This document shows, piece after piece, positions 36,578-45,547 of a DNA stretch of 64,000 bases. The translations under genes and the position numbers were made by a program. Under the pieces are notes generated by a model. The model did not search any database. It was not told the DNA's origin and was given only the letters and a program-made list of their open reading frames with translations. Within the stretch, counting starts at the first letter, position 1. Each line of letters opens with the position of its first letter. The DNA is from Ilyomonas sp965247435 (lineage in GTDB: Bacteria; Bacteroidota; Bacteroidia; Chitinophagales; Chitinophagaceae), in contig OZ252019.1 of NCBI GenBank assembly GCA_965247435.1, forward strand, positions 2,046,001 to 2,110,000. Reading direction: 5' to 3'.

Positions 36578-37597
36578 AAGATAACATAAAAACTCTTATT
36601 ACAGTTAAGGCTTATTTATAGTGCAGAACATTATAAATAAGCCGGTTTATTACTAAATAATAAAGATTTGTTTTTAATTAAGAAACAACTTATATACAAT
36701 TGAAAATCAATAATTTATAAAATTATATCTGTGTTGCTGCAAATAAAGTACAATGCCTATATCCTGATAAAAAAATAAAAATAAATTCTATTTAAAAGTT
36801 AACAATTTCATTATATACTGCTCAATTTCAAGCTTTTAATATAAAGATATTTACTAAATAAAGTAGCCAATTGAAATTTATTAAAGTATGACAAATATCT
36901 AATTTTATTAGCATTGGTTTATAGAAGTAATGATACTATTTGTAGAAAGCAGATTTTTTTGATAAGACCGGCTCCATTTTCTTTAAGCGAATAAGCAGCA
37001 GAATTTGAAACCGTTTATTGTGGCAGGGAATTGTAAATTTTTGTAGTGAAGTTGCAGGTAAGATAATTGGATGATATTTTGGTTAATTAACCGAAAGTAT
37101 AAATTAAGCACATAAAACTTTATCTAACAAACTTGGCAACTATTCAATCGCTGAAATGAGCATAGGTAATCGTAAGCCTGTATAAAAATGAAATGTTTTT
37201 TAAGATATTAATTGAATCTGCCGTGGCAATTTAGGTTGCCTGCGAAATGATAACGATTTTAAAATTGAAACTGAATTAACGCCTGGGTAAGAAATCTGAA
37301 AATTTTCTTGTTGGCGGCATTATTTAAAATACTGAAATTTATGCTTGTCTGCCGGCAATGACTATTAAAGCATCATCCGGCAGCAGACAAAATAAAATAG
37401 TTAATCAGGAAGCTTGTAATTTGTTCTATTGGATAGCGATAAGAATTTTTGACTATTATACCCATAACAAAACCCACGGACCAGGGTCTTAAAATGCGAG
37501 TTAAGCAGACTTAACATAAAATATCACCTGCAAAAAATAGTAAGCTTTGGCGGTGGCTTTACCAAATAGCTAAAAAACAAGAATGAAAATTTTTTGC
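36578..37597. other. About 1 kb AT-rich gene-free region
   Basis: No frame of useful length and no recognisable RNA gene were found on either strand. It contains a long imperfect hairpin (37345-37390) and a perfect 6-bp hairpin GTTAAG-CAGA-CTTAAC at 37500-37515. A 15-base string, AGACTTAACATAAAA, occurs at 37507-37521 and again at 35527-35541 on the other side of the PorP/SprF gene. The base composition is much more AT-rich than the neighbours, so it may be a relic or a transferred piece. Confidence 0.5.
37345..37390. other. Long hairpin in the gene-free region
   Basis: Arms TTGTCTGCCGG (37345-37355) and CCGG-CAG-CAGACAA (37377-37390) pair with a 3-base bulge and a 21-base loop. No T-run follows directly, so it is not a classical terminator. 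Confidence 0.5.
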
Positions 37598-38071
37598 TTA
37601 TTTAAGTTTATTTTGCAATAGATTATCAATATCCACATCTTCTGCATTTATTGCAATAACATTTCTGTCCTGATCAAGTAAATAAGTATTAGGTATGAAA
37701 CTCACTCCCCATATATTCGCGATGTTTCCTTGTTTGTCTATTACATGCACCCATTTAGTACCGTCTTCAAAAAGCGCCCGTTTCCAGGCCGTTGTATTTT
37801 CATCAAGAGAAATGCTGTAAATCTCAAGTCCTTTGTCGTGGTACTTGCTGTACAATTTTTTTAAGCCAGGCATTGACCGGCGGCAAGGCCCGCACCAGCT
37901 TGCCCAAAAGTCTATAAGAATGTATTTCTTATTTTTTAATGAATATAAAGCAATACTATCACCTTTTACATCGGGAAGTAAAATATCAGGCGCCTTCTTT
38001 CCCTCGCGCATCGGTTGCGCACATAATATGTTACAAAAAAATATAGCAAAGCAGGCTAAGAGTATTTTCAT
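37598..38071 (-). CDS. TlpA-like periplasmic thioredoxin
   Basis: A 157-residue secreted thiol-disulfide protein. The signal peptide is MKILLACFAIFFCNILCA. The mature part starts with the TlpA/AhpC-type GKKAPDILLPDVKGD, followed by FWASWCGPCRRSMPGL with C60 and C63 as the redox pair, and ends in NIWGVSFIPNTYLLDQ with the cis-proline. It lies 28 bases after the HMA-domain gene on the same strand, so the pair likely acts together in the periplasm. Confidence 0.9.
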   Translation of the reverse strand: MKILLACFAIFFCNILCAQPMREGKKAPDILLPDVKGDSIALYSLKNKKYILIDFWASWCGPCRRSMPGLKKLYSKYHDKGLEIYSISLDENTTAWKRALFEDGTKWVHVIDKQGNIANIWGVSFIPNTYLLDQDRNVIAINAEDVDIDNLLQNKLK

Positions 38072-38099
38072 GGATTAATTTTTATGGGCTGACAAACCA

Positions 38100-38474
38100 T
38101 TAGTTATTTTTTTCTTCATTCTCGTCAGCACACTTTTTGGTACCGGCTTTTGCTGTTCTATCGTATTGACAGCACTCTTCCAATTTTTTATAGGCTTCTT
38201 CAGTAGCCTTAATATCGCGGGTATCGTGACCTACAGCAGCTACATTTTTTTCAATTGTGAGTAGCGAAGTTTTTGTATCATCATATTTTAGAGAAAGTAC
38301 CTGTGTTTTGTCGCTCCAATTGGCAGATGCAGCGCCTGCGTCCTTTGCAGCTTTTTCTATGCGCTTTTTGCAGCTTCCGCAATTGCCGTAAACTTTTACA
38401 TAATCTTTTATGTCTTTTGCATACGTACTTATGCCTGTAACTACAATAAATATTAATAATAAAATGTATTTCAT
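38100..38474 (-). CDS. Secreted heavy-metal-associated (HMA) domain protein
   Basis: A 124-residue protein with a signal peptide (MKYILLLIFIVVTGISTYA). The HMA core follows: the metal-binding GNCGSCKKRIEKAAKDAG with C32 and C35, then the strand-helix-strand typical of CopZ/Atx1-like domains and AAVGHDTRD. A tail has further cysteines (ECCQY, KKCADE). A periplasmic copper- or other soft-metal-binding role is likely. It precedes the TlpA-like gene by 28 bases. Confidence 0.85.
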   Translation of the reverse strand: MKYILLLIFIVVTGISTYAKDIKDYVKVYGNCGSCKKRIEKAAKDAGAASANWSDKTQVLSLKYDDTKTSLLTIEKNVAAVGHDTRDIKATEEAYKKLEECCQYDRTAKAGTKKCADENEEKNN

Positions 38475-38530
38475 ACTATAAACTTTTTATTATGCTTAGT
38501 CGGTATTTATCACCACCCAAAACATGTGTA

Positions 38531-38538
38531 CAAAAATA
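38531..38538 (-). promoter_or_regulatory. Promoter -7 box (TATTTTTG) for the HMA/TlpA pair
   Basis: A TAnnTTTG match on the minus strand 57 bases before the HMA-gene ATG. Confidence 0.4.
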
Positions 38539-38589
38539 GCAGCATATACACTACGCTTATCCGGGTGGAAATAGTTTTTTGTTAAATCA

Positions 38590-40617
38590 TTAATTTACAA
38601 AGTTCCACCAAATGCCAAAGTGCAGCCAGAGCGCGTTTTGCGCATAGTAAGGTGCTATAAAATTGTGGTGGGTAAAACCATAAGCGCCGCCGCTTCTGTC
38701 AAAAGTATTTATGTTTTCCAACCGTACAAATCCTTTAAAACTTTTAATTCTGAAATGTAAAAACACATTTACATCCGGCCTGTTATTGGTGGCTGTGGTA
38801 TTCTGATAAAAGAACTGGCCGGTAAGCGGGGAATAATTATCTGCTTTGTAAGGTGTATAATACCTCAACTCCAGACCGGTTGACAGGAAAAGGTTTTTGA
38901 AAAAATTGCCCTCAAATGCAACCCGGTTACGTGTAAAAATGGCTGGCACATGTACCGGCGGGTTGCCGGGCGCCTGCTGAAAGTAAATTTCGGTGTACCA
39001 GTTAAGGTGTCTGCTTAGCTTTATGCGTTTATCAAGCCCGATTTCCAGGACATTAAATAAGGCAGACTGCTGGTTGCTCTTAAAAAAGGAATCATAATAG
39101 ATGTAATTGGTCACCGCGTAATAGCTGCCACTCAGGTGCAATTGCTGAGCGGGCAGGTAAAGGTTTGCAAAAACACGGGCAATATTCGTTTTACTGTAAT
39201 TTCCTTCCGGTGTTACATTAAAAGAGCCATACCCCTGACTTACAAACGAAGGCGATTTATTTACATTCTGAAAACCAGCCTGCAGCGTTCCTAATTTCTT
39301 ACTCAGTTGCCGTTGCAGGCTGATGTATGCACTATAGTCTCCGCTAAAGCCGCCGGTTACATACAATTGTCCGGTAGCTTCTATTTCCCATTTACGGTTG
39401 CGGGTGCGGTTGCGGTACTCGCCAACCAAATAGGTATTACTGTAGTGAGACGGCCCGGATGCCAATGAATCGCTGAATGTACCCTGCAGTATTTGGTAGG
39501 CTGCACCCACTTTTAAAAACTGTGCAGTATTTTTTTTATCCGGAAAAGTTAAGATGCTGAACTCATTGGTAAGATCGTGCCATTTATCTTCAAATAAAAG
39601 ACTATCGCCGTGGGCTGTGTAGTTGAAATAATTTATATAATCTAATGAATCCACTGCATAATCATTGTAGCTATACATGTTGGAGGAGTACTGCAGTGTA
39701 TGCTGAAACCGGATACGCGGATAAAATAGGCGGTTAACGGTAGAATCGTTTACAATAATAGAGTCTTTCTGTCCCAAATCGTAAAAGTGCCGGATAAGCA
39801 AGGTACCTTCTTTGTAGTTGGAACCGATCCGCACATTCGTATTAAAAGGGTTTCGGCCCTGGCTGCTAATGGCAGTGCCCAGTCTTGTGTTCGCTTCAAA
39901 AGGATCGCCAAGCGAGAGTGCCTTCAGGTCATCAGGATTTACCAAACCGCCGTTTTCGCTGGATTTTAATTTATTGCTCAGGTAAATAAAATATAATCCA
40001 TAGCGTTTATTATCGCTTTGATAGAAGCCGCTTATCCGCACGCCTGTATGGCTCGTGTTCTGATTCTTGAATGCGCCGGGCGAATTAATCAGCCGGTAGT
40101 CGAATGTAAAATTGAATTTGCTTTTGTTCCGGTTCTGCGTGTGCAGCAAGCTGATTACCTGTTCTGAATTACTGCCCAGCAGGTATCCCAATTCGGTATA
40201 AGGCCTTGTGGTCTGATAAAACCTGGTTCCTTCTGTTGTATATCGGTAAATATCAAATGCATGGAAGCCGGCATCAAAGCCGGGCTTCATATCGGGGCTA
40301 AAAAATATAGACCGGGCAGCCGTACCCTCATTTCCAAGATCTACATAATAATAAGGAATTGGAAACCGCGTATAAAAGTCGTTGATAGAAGAGTCTATTT
40401 TATTAACCCGGTTTGAGTCGTAATAGCGATAACTGATAGTAATGGAGTCTTCGTTCGGATCGCGGTGCGTAAGTGAATCTTTTTTTCCACTGCTGCTGCC
40501 ACCGGTGTTGTTAAACCCGCGCATCCGTTGCTCCATACCGCTTTGTGCATTTATTTGTGTATAAACAAATAAAAAAAATAGTAAAAAAAGGTAAAGCGTA
40601 ATCTTATTTAGTAACAT
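38590..40617 (-). CDS. Putative outer-membrane porin (Porin_10-like)
   Basis: A 675-residue outer-membrane protein. A signal peptide (MLLNKITLYLFLLFFLFVYT and on) is followed by a short Gly/Ser/Asn-rich linker with repeated Lys-Asp. Then come many amphipathic strands with aromatic girdles and the C-terminal FGIWWNF, a beta-barrel ending in Phe-x-aromatic as in outer-membrane proteins. Strand patterns and length resemble the putative porin family of Bacteroidota (Porin_10). I start at the ATG at 40617; the frame is open for 37 more codons upstream but these lack signal-peptide shape. It follows the LolD-like gene by 119 bases. Confidence 0.8.
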   Translation of the reverse strand: MLLNKITLYLFLLFFLFVYTQINAQSGMEQRMRGFNNTGGSSSGKKDSLTHRDPNEDSITISYRYYDSNRVNKIDSSINDFYTRFPIPYYYVDLGNEGTAARSIFFSPDMKPGFDAGFHAFDIYRYTTEGTRFYQTTRPYTELGYLLGSNSEQVISLLHTQNRNKSKFNFTFDYRLINSPGAFKNQNTSHTGVRISGFYQSDNKRYGLYFIYLSNKLKSSENGGLVNPDDLKALSLGDPFEANTRLGTAISSQGRNPFNTNVRIGSNYKEGTLLIRHFYDLGQKDSIIVNDSTVNRLFYPRIRFQHTLQYSSNMYSYNDYAVDSLDYINYFNYTAHGDSLLFEDKWHDLTNEFSILTFPDKKNTAQFLKVGAAYQILQGTFSDSLASGPSHYSNTYLVGEYRNRTRNRKWEIEATGQLYVTGGFSGDYSAYISLQRQLSKKLGTLQAGFQNVNKSPSFVSQGYGSFNVTPEGNYSKTNIARVFANLYLPAQQLHLSGSYYAVTNYIYYDSFFKSNQQSALFNVLEIGLDKRIKLSRHLNWYTEIYFQQAPGNPPVHVPAIFTRNRVAFEGNFFKNLFLSTGLELRYYTPYKADNYSPLTGQFFYQNTTATNNRPDVNVFLHFRIKSFKGFVRLENINTFDRSGGAYGFTHHNFIAPYYAQNALWLHFGIWWNFVN

Positions 40618-40736
40618 CCGGTAAGCGGTACAAGAGTGCAAAGTAAAAGGAAAGCTGTGAATGAAAAGATAATTTACATACCTCTGCACAATAGGCTGTA
40701 AAACGGTGAAATAAACTGCATCTGGCAATGATAATT

Positions 40737-41393
40737 TTATTGAAGCACAATGGTACCATCGCGCATGTACAACACCCGGTCGCTCATGGCAGCCAGCTCT
40801 TCATTATGCGTAACAATCAGAAAAGTCTGATCAAAATCGTTGCGTAGTTCAACGAACAACCGGTGCAGTTCTTTAGCGTTGGAACTGTCAAGATTACCGG
40901 TTGGCTCATCGGCAAATACAATTGCCGGGTTGTTAATCAGGGCTCTTGCCACCGCTACACGTTGCTGTTCGCCGCCGCTTAAAGCCTGTGGTTTATTGGT
41001 AAGCCGGTTGCCAAGGTTGAGTGTCTGCAGCAGTTGAGCCGCCCGTTGCTCGACTTCCTTTTTTTTACGTCCGGCTATCCAGCCGGGAATACAAACATTT
41101 TCCAGCGCAGTAAACTCCGGCAGCAGGTGATGAAACTGAAATACAAAGCCGATATAAGTATTGCGGAAAGCAGCGAGTGTTTTACCGCTGAGCGTATGGA
41201 GCGGCGTATTATTCAAATAAATTTCACCGGTGTCCGGCGTATCCAGCGTACCTAATATATGTAACAGCGTGCTTTTACCGGCACCGGATGAGCCAATGAT
41301 AGAAACAATTTCTTTTTTGGCTATTTGCAGGCTTACTCCCTTTAAAACATTCAACTCGCCATAGCGCTTAAAAATTTCTTTTGCCACCAGCAT
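40737..41393 (-). CDS. lolD: ABC transporter ATP-binding protein, LolD/MacB type
   Basis: A 218-residue ATPase of the LolD/FtsE/MacB group. Walker A is GSSGAGKST at 34-42, the signature LSGGEQQRV at 138-146, and Walker B ends in FADEPTGNLD with D162-E163. The Q-loop is FQFHHLLPEF. LolD drives extraction of lipoproteins from the inner membrane; MacB-like exporters use near-identical ATPases. Its permease is not adjacent. The LolD assignment rests on the FQFHHLLPEFTALENV segment. Confidence 0.82.
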   Translation of the reverse strand: MLVAKEIFKRYGELNVLKGVSLQIAKKEIVSIIGSSGAGKSTLLHILGTLDTPDTGEIYLNNTPLHTLSGKTLAAFRNTYIGFVFQFHHLLPEFTALENVCIPGWIAGRKKKEVEQRAAQLLQTLNLGNRLTNKPQALSGGEQQRVAVARALINNPAIVFADEPTGNLDSSNAKELHRLFVELRNDFDQTFLIVTHNEELAAMSDRVLYMRDGTIVLQ

Positions 41394-41398
41394 ATTTG

Positions 41399-41406
41399 CA
41401 AACGTA
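41399..41406 (-). promoter_or_regulatory. Promoter -7 box (TACGTTTG) for the LolD-like gene
   Basis: An exact TAnnTTTG match on the minus strand, five bases before the ATG codon at 41391-41393, so the transcript would be leaderless or nearly so. Confidence 0.5.
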
Positions 41407-41417
41407 TTGAATAATTA

Positions 41418-41425
41418 TACTTTAG
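41418..41425 (+). promoter_or_regulatory. Promoter -7 box (TACTTTAG) for the DUF2795 gene
   Basis: A one-mismatch -7 box 12 bases before the ATG at 41438, divergent from the LolD-like promoter. Confidence 0.4.
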
Positions 41426-41437
41426 GCAATTATTTAC

Positions 41438-41731
41438 ATGCAACCAATTAATACGCGTTTGGAAATTTCGTTTGAACAATTACATTTGCAAAAATTTCAA
41501 ACGGCTCTTATGTTCTGGACACTCGAATTAGCAAGTTACTTAGAAGATGCGCCCTGGCCTGCAACCAAAGATGAGCTGATAGATTATGCTATCCGCTCGG
41601 GAGCACCTATTGAAGTGGTAGAGAACCTTCAGGAATTGGAAGATGAAGGCGAAGTGTACGAAAGCATTGAAGACATCTGGCCTGATTATCCAAGCCAGGA
41701 AGACTTTATGTTTAATGAAGATGAATATTAA
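41438..41731 (+). CDS. DUF2795-like small acidic protein
   Basis: A 97-residue acidic cytosolic protein. The segment PWPATKDELIDYAIRSGAP, then a Glu-rich stretch and ESIEDIWPDYPSQEDFMFNE, is strongly conserved among small Bacteroidota proteins related to DUF2795. Function is unknown. It has its own divergent promoter box and a terminator. Confidence 0.8.
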   Translation: MQPINTRLEISFEQLHLQKFQTALMFWTLELASYLEDAPWPATKDELIDYAIRSGAPIEVVENLQELEDEGEVYESIEDIWPDYPSQEDFMFNEDEY

Positions 41732-41750
41732 TTTATATCCTATAATAATA

Positions 41751-41778
41751 AAAGGCTATCCGCAAGGATAGCTTTTTT
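41751..41778 (+). terminator. Terminator after the DUF2795 gene
   Basis: A 7-bp stem (GCTATCC/GGATAGC) with a GCAA tetraloop and six T. Confidence 0.85.
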
Positions 41779-41892
41779 ATTAGTAAACGGCTTTAATTAA
41801 AAATACTGCACGGTTGTTCATCGCGATATTTGTGCTGCCTGCCACATAAGGGCTAGTGGCAATTCCAGCAGAGCTGATTATAAAAATACAAA

Positions 41893-41922
41893 AAAAAGGC
41901 TGCCTGTACAGGCAGCCTTTTT
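41893..41922. terminator. Terminator of the M16 peptidase operon
   Basis: A near-perfect stem (AAAAGGCTGCCTG/CAGGCAGCCTTTT) with a 2-base centre, flanked by A and T tracts. On the minus strand it follows the 695-residue M16 gene. Confidence 0.85.
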
Positions 41923-41938
41923 ATATGCTATGCCTTTT

Positions 41939-44026
41939 TTATTGAAAATCCGCTTCGCTTACACCTTCGTTAATTTTGAAATCAGAAAAGATGATATCGA
42001 AAGATTGATTCACTTCACCGGCATTTACACTAACTGACGCTTTATATGGAACCATCACATTACCTGTTTTTTTATAATCACTAAACTCAGTGGCTGTAGT
42101 AATTGTTTGTCCCATGGCTGTCTTCGTATCTTCCTTCTTTACCAGCAGCTTACTTGCTATATCATAGTATTCTGTTATGGTCTTGCCCGAGGGTAAACTG
42201 ATTATTACTTTATAGGCATCAGCACCGCCAACTTTTTCGGTTCCGGCAACCTGCAGTTTAATAGCAGGGTTCTTTAAATAATCTGCCTGCTCAAATAAAG
42301 AAGTCTGCGCTTTAGTGTCTGCTATATCTTCTGCAGTCATATCCACTTTGTTACCCATTTGCTGCTGATAGCCGGTAGTGCCGTTAAATACATTTTTAGA
42401 TACCACGTTGCCGCCCATTGATACAGTAGTAAGCTGCCTGTTGGGTGACATTTGCTTTTGTGCATACGTAAGTTGCATGCCTTGTACCGTCATGCTGCCT
42501 GTACTAGTGATACTTTTAACTTGTGCTACTGCATCTGCTCCGCCAATTGCTTTTAAATAATCGCCGATAATGGTTTTGGCATCCGTGGTTATACTTGCAG
42601 TCGTGGCTCCGGAAGTTGCTGATGCTTTGGCATACGCGTCAAATATTTTTACCGGGTAACCCAACTTAACGAGGCCCGCATTTACATCAGTTGCTTTGCT
42701 TACAACCACAATACGGCTGTTGGTATAATTAAAATACTTTGCTGCAGCCCGTTGCACATCAGCGGGCGTTACAGCATTAATTTTTTGCAGGTACGTGCGG
42801 TAAAAATCTTTTGGCAAATTGTTTAAAATAATATTCCTGGCAAAGCCGGCAACTCTTGAAGCATCTTCAAGGCCAAGCGCAAAACTACCATTGTACACCG
42901 CTTTTGCAGCCTGTAGCTGTTCGGCAGATATAGGTTCGGTGCGGATGCGGTTAATCTCCTGTAAAAATTCTGTTACAGCGCTGTCGGTTTTCGCATTGCG
43001 CACAGAAGCCGAAGCTGTGAAAGCGCTTTGAAAACGCCCGCTGCCAACGCCAGAGTAAGCGCCATAAGTAAAACCGTGTTTTTCGCGCAGGTTCATAAAC
43101 AAATAGCCGGTAGAGCCGCCGCCTAATACTTCGTTTGCAAGCAAAGCAGCAAAATAATCAGGGCTGCTTAAGGGCAACGTAACGAGGTTGGTAACACGTA
43201 TTTCGCTTTGTACAGCATTAGGTACATCTATCAAATCTATTTCTGTAGCAGCAGGGTCTTTAGCATCGGGTGTTTGCTCCAGTGCCAAGGCGCTGCCTTT
43301 CCAGTTTGCAAATGTTTTTTCTGCCAAAGCTTTGGCAGCGGCCGGTTTTATGTCGCCTACAAAAGTGAGATAGCCACGCGATGGTGTGATGTACTTTTTA
43401 TAGGTTGCATTTATATCGGCAAGTGTGAGCGCAGTAACGCTTTGCGCTGTTTCAAACTCTCCTTTCGGATTGTTTGTTCCATACAATAAAGCATTGGTAA
43501 CCCGCGCGGCAATCGCTTTTGTACTTTTCTCTTCTGTCTTCATGGCCGTTAGTTTCTGCTGCTTTAGTTTATCAAAAGAAGCTTGTGTAAAACGGGGTTG
43601 TTGCAATGCCTCCGCCATCAGCATAAAAGCACTATCAAAATAACGGGTAAGCGAAGAAGCGCTTCCGCCGCCGGAGGAAAGGTTTACATCTGCACCAATC
43701 CTGTCAACCGCTTCATCAAAAGCGGCCTTGTTTCTTTTAGCTGTGCCTTCGCTTAGCATACCACCCATCAATTCCAATATGCCGGCTTTATTGCCTTCGG
43801 TTACCGGACCAGCATCAATATAATAATCGGCTGTTACTTTAGGAACTTTATGGTTTTCCACCACCAATACCGTAATGCCATTTGCTAACTTAAAAATAGC
43901 CGGATCATCTATTTTTATTACCGGCGCCGGACCGGGTTTCGGTGGCTTGCTTCTGTCTATGGTTTGCGCCTGTAAGGCTTGCCCGGCAAGCATTGTAAGC
44001 AATATAAGGCCAAGTATTTTTCGCAT
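41939..44026 (-). CDS. M16-family peptidase partner lacking HxxEH, with C-terminal LolA-like domain
   Basis: A 695-residue periplasmic protein (signal peptide MRKILGLILLTMLAGQALQA). Residues about 40-440 are two M16 (insulinase-type) domains. The usual HxxEH zinc motif is replaced by GILELMGGMLSEGT, so this is the non-catalytic partner typical of M16 pairs. Residues about 480-695 (IIGDYLKAIGGADAVAQV, then strands) look like an outer-membrane-lipoprotein-sorting (LolA-like) beta domain. It is 35 bases downstream of the catalytic subunit gene. Confidence 0.85.
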   Translation of the reverse strand: MRKILGLILLTMLAGQALQAQTIDRSKPPKPGPAPVIKIDDPAIFKLANGITVLVVENHKVPKVTADYYIDAGPVTEGNKAGILELMGGMLSEGTAKRNKAAFDEAVDRIGADVNLSSGGGSASSLTRYFDSAFMLMAEALQQPRFTQASFDKLKQQKLTAMKTEEKSTKAIAARVTNALLYGTNNPKGEFETAQSVTALTLADINATYKKYITPSRGYLTFVGDIKPAAAKALAEKTFANWKGSALALEQTPDAKDPAATEIDLIDVPNAVQSEIRVTNLVTLPLSSPDYFAALLANEVLGGGSTGYLFMNLREKHGFTYGAYSGVGSGRFQSAFTASASVRNAKTDSAVTEFLQEINRIRTEPISAEQLQAAKAVYNGSFALGLEDASRVAGFARNIILNNLPKDFYRTYLQKINAVTPADVQRAAAKYFNYTNSRIVVVSKATDVNAGLVKLGYPVKIFDAYAKASATSGATTASITTDAKTIIGDYLKAIGGADAVAQVKSITSTGSMTVQGMQLTYAQKQMSPNRQLTTVSMGGNVVSKNVFNGTTGYQQQMGNKVDMTAEDIADTKAQTSLFEQADYLKNPAIKLQVAGTEKVGGADAYKVIISLPSGKTITEYYDIASKLLVKKEDTKTAMGQTITTATEFSDYKKTGNVMVPYKASVSVNAGEVNQSFDIIFSDFKINEGVSEADFQ

Positions 44027-44061
44027 AAAATTGAATTAATAAAATAAGAAGTATAAGATAA

Positions 44062-45381
44062 TTATTTAGCGGGTAAATAATACAGCACCACGCGCTGGTT
44101 TTTGTTCAGGTATTTTTTAGCTGCATCGCGTATCTCTTCCCGCGTAATGGATTTGATGGTACCAAGTTCTTCGTTAATGTTATTGGCATTTTTATAAAAG
44201 GTATAACCATCAGCAAGGTTTTCTGCTACGCCCAGCATCTGATCATTCGCATCTGCATAGCTGTTTTCAAATTTATTTTGCAGCTTTTTATATTCTTCCT
44301 TACTTATTAATGTTGTTTGCAGTTTACTTACTTCCTCATCTATATCGTTGCGCAGGGTATCGGGGCTGGCGCCGGCGTTGGGCAATGCATACGTAATGTA
44401 AGCGCCATAATCTTCCAGTCCATAATTAAAAGCGCCAACCTGCAACGCATCTTTCTTATCATCTACCATTTTTTTATACAATCTCGAGCTGGCGCCTTCG
44501 GACAGTACAGAAGATATAAGGCTCATAATTTTTGCATCCCGCGTATTCATGCCCGGTACCCGGTAAGCTGCAATAATAGCCGGTATCTGTATATTGCCAT
44601 CGTAAGCGCTATCAATAATCTCGTGGTTAATAGGCGCTTCTTCAATTTTGGTATAAACGATGGGTGCAGCTTTTGGTATCGGTGCAAAATAATCACTCAC
44701 CATTTTTTTAGTGCTGTCAATATTAATATCGCCGGCAATGGAAAGTACAGCGTTATTAGGCACATAATATTTTTTATTAAAAGCAATAAATTCTGACAAT
44801 TTAGCTGAATCCAGGTTAGCCATCGAACCGATGGTTTGCCAGCGATACGGATGATTTGTAAAAAGACGTCTGAAAATTTCGTAAGTAAAATTGCCATAGG
44901 GCTGGTTATCTATCCGCTGGCGCTTTTCTTCCTTCACTACTTCATTCTGTGTGCTTACACCTATTTCATTAATCACCGGGTGCATCATGCGCTCGCTCTC
45001 CAGCCATAGTCCAAGCTGCAAATCGTTGGAAGGAAACACTTCGTAATAGAAGGTACGATCCTGCGATGTATTTGCATTGTTTTCGCCACCATTATCAGAT
45101 ACGATTTTCATAAACTCGCCGCGCTTAATGTTCTCCGTACCTTCAAATAAAAGATGCTCGAAAAAATGTGCAAAACCGGTACGCGCTGTGTCCTCATTTT
45201 TTGAGCCTACATGATACATGACCGAAACGGCTACCACCGGCGCGCTTTTATCTTGGTGCAGCAACACATGAAGCCCATTGTCCAGGTTATACTCCGTAAA
45301 GTCAATTTTTTGCGCCGCGGCCGGTAACGTTGCTAAGAGCAGTACCACAGGCAGGCACAAAAAACTTATAAGTGTTCGCAT
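44062..45381 (-). CDS. M16-family zinc metallopeptidase, catalytic subunit
   Basis: A 439-residue periplasmic peptidase (signal peptide MRTLISFLCLPVVLLLATLP, cleaved after AAAQ). The inverted zinc motif HFFEH is H72-F-F-E75-H76, with a further glutamate in the downstream VSTQNEVVKEEKRQR segment. The enzyme is of the processing-peptidase/PqqL type and would form a clamp with the partner encoded 35 bases downstream. Confidence 0.92.
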   Translation of the reverse strand: MRTLISFLCLPVVLLLATLPAAAQKIDFTEYNLDNGLHVLLHQDKSAPVVAVSVMYHVGSKNEDTARTGFAHFFEHLLFEGTENIKRGEFMKIVSDNGGENNANTSQDRTFYYEVFPSNDLQLGLWLESERMMHPVINEIGVSTQNEVVKEEKRQRIDNQPYGNFTYEIFRRLFTNHPYRWQTIGSMANLDSAKLSEFIAFNKKYYVPNNAVLSIAGDINIDSTKKMVSDYFAPIPKAAPIVYTKIEEAPINHEIIDSAYDGNIQIPAIIAAYRVPGMNTRDAKIMSLISSVLSEGASSRLYKKMVDDKKDALQVGAFNYGLEDYGAYITYALPNAGASPDTLRNDIDEEVSKLQTTLISKEEYKKLQNKFENSYADANDQMLGVAENLADGYTFYKNANNINEELGTIKSITREEIRDAAKKYLNKNQRVVLYYLPAK

Positions 45382-45398
45382 ATAAAAATTTTTGTGGG

Positions 45399-45406
45399 CA
45401 AATGTA
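45399..45406 (-). promoter_or_regulatory. Promoter -7 box (TACATTTG) for the M16 operon
   Basis: An exact TAnnTTTG match on the minus strand 17 bases before the ATG. Confidence 0.55.
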
Positions 45407-45509
45407 TTATGAAAAGCAGAGGCGCCATTTAGTAAATTGTTATTATTGGGTAAATGGGATAGCGTTTGTTTAACTTAATTAAACACCCTAACAGTTATTA
45501 GTTACAGGG

Positions 45510-45540
45510 TTGCAATAAGTACAAAAAGGAATTACCTTTG
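45510..45540 (+). promoter_or_regulatory. Promoter of panD (TTG and TACCTTTG), leaderless
   Basis: A -33 TTG at 45510-45512 and a -7 TACCTTTG at 45533-45540, 20 bases apart. The panD ATG at 45548 is only seven bases after the box, so the transcript would start at or next to the start codon. Confidence 0.6.
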
Positions 45541-45547
45541 CGCCGTT

